A stretch of DNA of 36,669 nt from an uncultured Mediterraneibacter sp. (lineage in GTDB: Bacteria; Bacillota; Clostridia; Lachnospirales; Lachnospiraceae). Each line of letters begins with the position of its first letter. Within the stretch, counting starts at the first letter, position 1. The stretch lies in assembly GCA_944384505.1 (NCBI GenBank), contig CALWTQ010000038.1, forward strand, positions 1 through 36,669, read 5' to 3'. The notes under the pieces are model-generated. The model ran no database searches. It saw only the letters and a program-made list of their open reading frames with translations, and had not been told where the DNA came from. Shown piece by piece: positions 31,880 through 36,669 of the stretch. Made by a program: the position numbers and the translations under genes.

Positions 31880-33067
31880 ATGGAAATGAAAACAGATTAT
31901 AGAGAAACAGCATTTAAGAACAACGGGAAGCTAAAGCTTCTGATTATCGTCGGCACACGCCCGGAGATTATCCGGCTGAGCGCTGTGATTACGAAATGCC
32001 GGAAGTATTTCGACTGCATTCTGGCCCATACAGGGCAGAACTATGATTACAACTTAAACGGGGTATTTTTTAAAGATCTGAAGCTTGACGATCCGGAAGT
32101 ATATATGGAAGCAGTGGGAGATGACCTCGGCGCAACGGTGGGGAATATCATCAACTGCGCCTATAAGCTGATGGTGCAGACTCAGCCGGATGCCCTTCTG
32201 ATTCTGGGGGATACCAACTCCTGCCTGTCTGCTATTGCGGCGAAGCGGCTCCACATCCCGATCTTCCATATGGAGGCAGGGAACCGCTGTAAAGACGAGT
32301 GTCTGCCGGAGGAGACGAACCGCAGGATTGTGGACATTATTTCAGACGTCAATCTTGCATACAGTGAACACGCAAGGAAGTATCTTCATGAGTGCGGCCT
32401 CCCAAAGGAGCGGACCTATGTGACCGGAAGTCCTATGGCGGAGGTGCTGCATCAGAACTTAAAAGAGATCGAATCATCAGACATTCTTGAGAAGCTGGGA
32501 CTGGAACCGGGGAAATATATGCTGCTTTCCGCCCACCGGGAAGAGAATATTGACACAGAGAAAAACTTTACCTCACTGTTCACGGCGATTAACAGGCTGG
32601 CGGAGAAGTACGATATGTCGATCCTTTATTCCTGCCACCCGCGCTCCAGGAAGCGGCTGGAAGAATCAGAATTTCAGCTTGACCCTCGGGTAGTACGCCA
32701 TGAGCCGCTGGGATTCCATGACTATAACCATCTGCAGATGAACGCGTTTGCTGTGGTTTCTGACTCGGGAACGCTGCCGGAGGAAAGCTCTTTCTTTACT
32801 TCTGTGGGACATCCATTCCCCGCGGTCTGCATCCGTACTTCCACGGAGCGCCCGGAAGCCCTGGACAAGGGATGCTTTATTCTGGCGGGAATCGATGAGA
32901 AGTCCCTGCTGCAGGCAGTTGATACAGCGGTGGAAATGAACCGCAGCGGGGACTTTGGAATCCCGGTGCCGGATTATGTGGAAGAGAATGTGAGCACAAA
33001 GGTTGTGAAGATCATCCAGAGCTATACCGGAGTGGTGAATAAGATGGTGTGGAGAAAAGAAATATAA
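31880..33067 (+). CDS. capG: CapG-like UDP-sugar 2-epimerase (forms UDP-L-FucNAc)
   Basis: This 395-residue non-hydrolysing UDP-HexNAc 2-epimerase has LLIIVGTRPEIIRLSAVI (about 19-36), HTGQNYDYNL, ILGDTNSCLSA, FHMEAGNRCKDECLPEETNR, the HREENID motif and VSDSGTLPEESSF. Directly after capE-capF it is the third enzyme of UDP-L-FucNAc synthesis. Similar folds include WecB and the hydrolysing NeuC, but the context and the HMEAGNRC segment favour CapG. The start is either ATG 31880 or 31886, with a weak AAAGAG upstream. A strong terminator follows. Confidence 0.9.
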   Translation: MEMKTDYRETAFKNNGKLKLLIIVGTRPEIIRLSAVITKCRKYFDCILAHTGQNYDYNLNGVFFKDLKLDDPEVYMEAVGDDLGATVGNIINCAYKLMVQTQPDALLILGDTNSCLSAIAAKRLHIPIFHMEAGNRCKDECLPEETNRRIVDIISDVNLAYSEHARKYLHECGLPKERTYVTGSPMAEVLHQNLKEIESSDILEKLGLEPGKYMLLSAHREENIDTEKNFTSLFTAINRLAEKYDMSILYSCHPRSRKRLEESEFQLDPRVVRHEPLGFHDYNHLQMNAFAVVSDSGTLPEESSFFTSVGHPFPAVCIRTSTERPEALDKGCFILAGIDEKSLLQAVDTAVEMNRSGDFGIPVPDYVEENVSTKVVKIIQSYTGVVNKMVWRKEI

Positions 33068-33085
33068 TATCTTCAGACAGAAAAA

Positions 33086-33126
33086 GAGGGCGGTTTCCCG
33101 ATTGTGGGAGCCGCCCTAAATTTTTC
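33086..33126 (+). terminator. Strong intrinsic terminator after capG
   Basis: AGGGCGG (33087-33093) pairs with CCGCCCT (33111-33117), extended by TTCCC/GGGA, around a short loop, then AAATTTTT. A-rich sequence on the left (33081-33085) gives a U-run in the other direction too, so it can also serve the convergent MATE gene. Confidence 0.85.
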
Positions 33127-33250
33127 GCCTATCCCTGATGGACGAATTGTTACTTCTATATCTATTACAGCCGTAAAAATTTTAGTCCGCAAAGGGCCAT
33201 TTGTGAAAATTCAATGGTCTTATGACCGGGCCGGTACAGTGAACGTCAGC

Positions 33251-35299
33251 TTATGGCTTATGTGTGGCTGCGGATGCGATCAGTCCGGCTGATCCATCTA
33301 TTCCAAACCAGTCCGCGTCAATGCAGAGATCATAGCCTGCGGCATCGCCCCATCGCACACTTGAACGCTGGTTGTAGTACGCAGCGCGTTCTTTGTCCGC
33401 TTTGGACAGTTTCTTTTCGGCCTCTGGCGCTGATAGCCCTTCTCTTTCCATAATACGGCTGATACGGTTCTCACGGCTGGAGGAGATAAATACTCTCAGC
33501 AGCTTATATTCCCCGGCAAGCACCTGATCGGCTGAACGGCCGATAATCACGCAGGGACCTTCAGAAGCTACTTTTTCAATAATCTCTCTCTGTGCCTGAG
33601 CGGCACGGTCGGCGATCTGCTCATAAGCACTGGTAGCGAACCCTACAGAGCGGTACAGCATACTGCATTCTACAGGCTTTTCATCCATGCTCTGGAGAAA
33701 TTTGTGACTCAGCCCGCTTTTCTTGGCAGCCTGTTCCAGCAGTTCAGAATCATAATATGGAATATGAAGCTGCCGGGCAACCTCTTTTCCGATGCTCCTG
33801 CCGCCGGCTCCGTAAGAACGTCCGATTGTAATGATGTAGTTTGTGAGCGCATTCTCCGTGGAAATAAACGCTGTACCGGATGTTTCTCTTTTTGGCAGCC
33901 CAGCCTTCTGACTCAAAGTGCGGTTCGTGTTTATAATAATGATGACGGACGCAATTACTGTTAATATATCCGCTGCGGGCATAAAGAACAAAATGCCGTC
34001 CAGCCCCATAAAAATCGGGAGCAGAAGAGGAAGCCCCACTCCAAATACGATCTCACGTATCATAGAGAGTGCGGTGGACTGTTTTGCCTTTCCAAGGGAC
34101 TGCAGAAAGATAAACGTACCTTTGTTCAGGCAGGACAGTGGCAGCAGGCAGAGGAAAATCCGGATTGTTTTCACTGCAAAGTCAGTATAGTATACACTTT
34201 CGTTCTGACCGCCGAAGATATCAACGAATTGATATGGAAACAGCAGGAACAGAAGCGTGGCTGCAAGACCTACGATAAATTCTGAAACGAGCAGCAGCTT
34301 CATCAGGCCTTTCACCCGGTCACTGCGCTGCGCCCCTACATTATAACCGGCAATCGGGATGCAGCCGGCAGCAAGCCCTACAGCGATTGAAATAACGATC
34401 TGGAAGAACTTCATAACAATACCCACAACTGCCGTTGGAATCTGCGCGTACTGTTCCTGGCCGAATATCGGGTCCAATGCTCCGTATTTTGTCACCATAT
34501 TCAGTACAGCCGCCATGGAAAGCACAATCGAGATCTGCGACAGAAAACTTGTGATTCCAAGAGGCAGGATCTTTTTCATGAGAGAAGTGCGGAATTTAAA
34601 GCTGTCTCTGCCAAGCCTGACAGATTTCATTCTGGCCAGATAGACAGCGGACATAACAGCGGATACGATCTGGCCGAAAATGGTAGCCACAGCAGCTCCC
34701 ATCATACCCCATTTAAGCCCGAAAATGCAGATCGGGTCAAAGATGATGTTTAAAATGGCGCCTGTTAAAAGCGTTACCATAGCAAAACGCGGGCTTCCGT
34801 CAGAACGGATCACCGAATTCATGGCCTGTCCGAACATATAAAATGGTACGCCAAGGGTGATCCAGAAGAAATATTCTTTCGACAGCCGGAATGTCTCTTC
34901 ATTTACCCGGGCTCCGAAAGCCGTCAGGATAGGATCCTGAAAAATAAGATAGATAATCATCAGGACCACTCCGGCGGCAATCACTGCGATGACAGAGCTG
35001 CCGATTCCCCTGTGCGCGTTCTCATTTTCCCTTGCGCCAAGGCTGATACTGACAAAAGTACAGCAGCCGTCGCCGATCATCATGGCAATTGCAAGAGCAA
35101 CTACGGTAAGAGGAAATACAACCGTGTTTGCGGCATTTCCGTAAGAACCCAGATAACTGGCATTGGCGATAAAGATCTGATCGACAATGTTGTAAAGGGC
35201 GGCGACTAACAGGGAAATAACGCAGGGAATGGCATATTTCCTCATCAGCCTGCCAAGGCTTTCTTTCTCAAGATAATCATTTGTCTGTGTTTGTTCCAT
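33251..35299 (-). CDS. MATE-family transporter fused to a cytidylate-kinase-like domain
   Basis: The 682-residue protein is a fusion. Residues about 1-455 are a 12-helix MATE exporter (RLMRKYAIPCVISLLVAALY, then NIVDQIFIANA at the start; AGYNVGAQRSDRVKGLMKL midway). After a linker, residues about 490-680 are a cytidylate-kinase-like domain (PF13189): ITIGRSYGAGGRSIGKEVAR (P-loop-like), PYYDSELLEQAAKKSG, CVIIGRSADQVL, VFISSSRENRI. MATE proteins expel drugs or metabolites using Na+ or H+ gradients. The kinase part might act on a nucleotide or on the exported compound, or serve as a sensor. GGAGG precedes the start. A 150-base structured leader lies upstream. The frame runs through the joint without a break. 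Confidence 0.9.
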   Translation of the reverse strand: MEQTQTNDYLEKESLGRLMRKYAIPCVISLLVAALYNIVDQIFIANASYLGSYGNAANTVVFPLTVVALAIAMMIGDGCCTFVSISLGARENENAHRGIGSSVIAVIAAGVVLMIIYLIFQDPILTAFGARVNEETFRLSKEYFFWITLGVPFYMFGQAMNSVIRSDGSPRFAMVTLLTGAILNIIFDPICIFGLKWGMMGAAVATIFGQIVSAVMSAVYLARMKSVRLGRDSFKFRTSLMKKILPLGITSFLSQISIVLSMAAVLNMVTKYGALDPIFGQEQYAQIPTAVVGIVMKFFQIVISIAVGLAAGCIPIAGYNVGAQRSDRVKGLMKLLLVSEFIVGLAATLLFLLFPYQFVDIFGGQNESVYYTDFAVKTIRIFLCLLPLSCLNKGTFIFLQSLGKAKQSTALSMIREIVFGVGLPLLLPIFMGLDGILFFMPAADILTVIASVIIIINTNRTLSQKAGLPKRETSGTAFISTENALTNYIITIGRSYGAGGRSIGKEVARQLHIPYYDSELLEQAAKKSGLSHKFLQSMDEKPVECSMLYRSVGFATSAYEQIADRAAQAQREIIEKVASEGPCVIIGRSADQVLAGEYKLLRVFISSSRENRISRIMEREGLSAPEAEKKLSKADKERAAYYNQRSSVRWGDAAGYDLCIDADWFGIDGSAGLIASAATHKP

Positions 35300-35329
35300 A
35301 AATTTATGCCTCCATTTCTGTTATTCAGC

Positions 35330-35441
35330 ACAAAAAAGACACAAGCCTGCCGCCTGTGCCTTAGGTGTTATAGAAAATACTGCACGACACAAGCGAAGCA
35401 TAACCGTTTCGTAACAGCTTAATTCTCAGCTTGTATCGTGC
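35330..35441 (-). promoter_or_regulatory. Attenuator-like or riboswitch-like leader of the MATE-kinase gene
   Basis: On the minus strand GCACGATACAAGC (35441-35429) pairs with GCTTGTGTCGTGC (35394-35382), 13 positions with one imperfect pair, closing an about 60-base domain. Downstream GGCACAGGC (about 35360-35352) pairs with GCTTGTGTC (about 35346-35338) and is followed by TTTTTT, a terminator just before the ribosome binding site. GCTTGTGTC occurs in both helices, so they can compete, as in riboswitch expression platforms. I do not recognise the ligand class. Confidence 0.6.
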
Positions 35442-35454
35442 CGAATGCATAAAT

Positions 35455-35484
35455 ATTTTATCAAAATCTGAATTAAAATGTCAA
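35455..35484 (-). promoter_or_regulatory. Promoter of the MATE-kinase gene
   Basis: On the minus strand TTGACA (35484-35479) and TAAAAT (35460-35455) are separated by 18 bases, just upstream of the structured leader. Confidence 0.75.
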
Positions 35485-35530
35485 TTTTATTTTTCTGTGC
35501 TAAAATAGTGTAAAGCATAAAGGGAGGAAA

Positions 35531-35766
35531 AGTGGAGCTGTTGCAGAAGGGGACTTCTATCTGGATGAAAATCTGATTTTTGGAAAGGCGCTGGTGGACG
35601 CATATCTTGCCCAGAGACGAGGACGGTTATTGCTATATTAATACACTTGAACGATATTTAAAAATGCATTGACACAGAATTAAGCGGCTATACAGACCGT
35701 CGCATCCGTGAAAAATATATATGGCTGAACAAAGAGTTAAGACGTATAGAGGAAAGCTTATTATAG
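35531..35766 (+). pseudogene. Decayed gene, possibly of nucleotide-cyclase-fold type
   Basis: Three short coding-like pieces lie in different frames: GAVAEGDFYLDENLIFGKAL with VDAYLAQ (from 35531), EDGYCYINTLERYLKM (about 35618-35668), and DTELSGYTDRRIREKYIWLN with KELRRIEESLL and a stop (to 35766). The first piece recalls hypothetical proteins with a nucleotide-cyclase-like fold (G...GE.....FG.A...AY.LE). At least two frameshifts and missing segments separate the pieces. A -10-like TAAAAT at about 35501 and AGGGAGG at 35521 suggest the old expression signals remain. Confidence 0.6.
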
Positions 35767-35796
35767 GGCAGCCGTATTGTACGGCATGCCCTTTTA
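35766..35796 (+). terminator. Intrinsic terminator between the decayed gene and luxS
   Basis: GGGCA/TGCCC and GCCGTA/TACGGC form an 11-pair stem with one bulged base and a 3-base loop, followed by TTTT. It points right, toward the end of the convergent luxS gene. Confidence 0.8.
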
Positions 35797-35804
35797 AGCT
35801 GCAT

Positions 35805-36311
35805 TTATAAGCTGTCTGCCTGATTATCCGGCGAAGCAGGATAGTTCATCTGCTCTTCCCGGATATCTGTCAGCACTTCTCTTAGATACTTTTCTGCCAG
35901 ATATTTTGCCATGGGCAGGTTCATGTCCAGATAATTCCCACAGTCCCGCGGTGACGCTCCGGGAATTTCGCCCTCGTAAGCGGCGATGAAAGAGAACATT
36001 TCCCGCATAAGGGGCACAATATCCGCAGATTCATAGTCTCCGGCAAGGAGGAGATAGAATCCGGTGCGGCAGCCCATCGGCCCAAAGTAAATGACACGGT
36101 CCTTGTATGTTCCATGGTTCCTTAAAAATGTAGCGCCCAGGTGCTCGATTGTGTGAACCTCAGCCGTATTCATGACCGGTTCGTCGTTCGGCGAAGTCAT
36201 GCGCAGGTCAAAAGTAGTGATGACCGTACCGTTTATATGATCTTTTCTTGAAACATAGACGCCGGGCACAAGGCGTATGTGGTCTACTGTAAAGCTCGCA
36301 ATTTTCTCCAT
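35805..36311 (-). CDS. luxS: S-ribosylhomocysteine lyase
   Basis: This 168-residue LuxS cleaves S-ribosylhomocysteine to homocysteine and the autoinducer-2 precursor DPD, recycling methyl-cycle products. The metal site HTIEH (53-57) is intact, as are the catalytic cysteine in YFGPMGCRTGFY (C81) and the third ligand region CGNYLDMNLPMAK. The length is normal. AAGGATTT lies upstream of ATG on the minus strand. It stands alone between a terminator and the third copy of the palindromic repeat. Confidence 0.97.
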   Translation of the reverse strand: MEKIASFTVDHIRLVPGVYVSRKDHINGTVITTFDLRMTSPNDEPVMNTAEVHTIEHLGATFLRNHGTYKDRVIYFGPMGCRTGFYLLLAGDYESADIVPLMREMFSFIAAYEGEIPGASPRDCGNYLDMNLPMAKYLAEKYLREVLTDIREEQMNYPASPDNQADSL

Positions 36312-36415
36312 AAATCAAAAATCCTTTCGCCTTCTGAGAATAAAAACATGTTGAAAATGTTTAATGCTTTATGGGTATCTTAGCACAAAAGAGACTGTAA
36401 TACCAGAAAAATATT

Positions 36416-36669
36416 AACAGCTATTTAGCGCACTAACATTTCCTGTGACTTACGTCCGGAAGCGGAGCGGATGGTTTGCGATACGTATTCTGTGAAAGGG
36501 GACAGCCGTGCGATGTTCCGTTCCAGAATCCGGAAAATCTAGCAGGTCGAAGAGATGTTTAAGGGCAAAGCGGCGCTCCGGGCAACTCGCTGCGCTCAGA
36601 CAATCCCTGCGCGCCGCTTAACAACATCTCTCCGCCCTTCAAGATTTTCAGCGGATTCCTCCAAAGTCA
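36416..36669. repeat. Large palindromic repeat element, copy C (cut off by window edge)
   Basis: It opens with CAGCTATTTAGCGCACTAAC, the cleanest version of the terminal repeat (36419-36438), and follows copy B closely from 1902 to 2120, including the apical loop of the first hairpin (about 36582-36602). It stops in the right arm at TCCTCCAAAGTCA, the same sequence with which copy A enters the window at position 1. Confidence 0.88.

Noticed and set aside
31880-33067. NeuC (hydrolysing UDP-GlcNAc 2-epimerase) feeding the nonulosonate pathway
   Set aside because: It directly follows capE-capF and fits CapG, the third enzyme of that three-gene pathway, so it is not evidence for ManNAc supply.
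36312-36415. luxS promoter on the minus strand
   Set aside because: A TAAGAT -10-like sequence is present near 36380, but no acceptable -35 at the right distance, so no promoter is claimed.
1-36669. tRNA and rRNA genes, complete insertion sequences, site-specific recombinase gene
   Set aside because: None was recognised on either strand; the recombinase required by the switch must lie outside this window if the switch is real.

Overview
The window looks like a chromosome segment of a gut-type Clostridia species, most likely Lachnospiraceae. The reasons are the Gram-positive ribosome binding sites, lipoprotein-type secretion, the DUF1292 and DUF5662 proteins, a LoaP-type NusG paralog, a BspA-like leucine-rich repeat protein, and the mix of moderate-GC core genes with very AT-rich accessory genes. 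No tRNA, rRNA or CRISPR array was seen.

Layout. (1) Positions 1-2625 hold two copies of a large palindromic non-coding repeat flanking a membrane-anchored repeat protein; a third copy starts at 36416. (2) Positions 2725-10781 are housekeeping and conserved genes: a degenerate sirtuin, gltX, a UvrD-type helicase, a DUF1292 protein, an orphan sugar-binding lipoprotein, a GH13-like protein that has lost its catalytic residues, and a DUF5662 protein. (3) Positions 10849-13246 are a regulatory block: a promoter and terminator that bound a possible small RNA, then a 193-bp segment bounded by 27-bp inverted repeats with the anatomy of tyrosine-recombinase sites and carrying a good promoter that now points away from the operon, then three tandem NusG-family antiterminator genes, then a terminator and leader hairpins. 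(4) Positions 13312-24799 are a surface polysaccharide locus. A priming sugar transferase, an epimerase/reductase and a WbuB-like glycosyltransferase have normal GC. An AT-rich, strain-specific cassette follows: GT2, a sialyltransferase-like enzyme, a pyruvyltransferase, an EpsG/Wzy-type polymerase, a nonulosonate synthase, a CBS-cupin isomerase, a CMP-nonulosonate synthetase/phosphatase fusion and a Wzx flippase. (5) Positions 24800-29379 are an accessory insert with a broken and an intact copy of an AAA ATPase, an AbrB/RelE-type toxin-antitoxin pair and an Rpn-type nuclease gene. (6) Positions 29530-33067 are capE-capF-capG for UDP-L-FucNAc. (7) Positions 33251-36311 hold a MATE transporter fused to a cytidylate-kinase-like domain behind an attenuator-like leader, a decayed gene, and luxS.

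How it may work together. The genes fit a Wzx/Wzy capsule or exopolysaccharide that contains L-FucNAc (capEFG plus the WbuB-like transferase), a nonulosonic acid (best guess Kdn, because a mannose-6-phosphate isomerase-type cupin, a NeuB-like synthase, an HAD phosphatase and a CMP-transferase sit together while the ManNAc-forming enzyme NeuC is not seen) and possibly a pyruvate ketal. Expression appears to be controlled by an invertible promoter feeding a tandem set of specialised NusG paralogs. That resembles the Bacteroides UpxY capsule loci, but in a Firmicute and with three NusG-like genes in a row. This control block is the most interesting system in the window.
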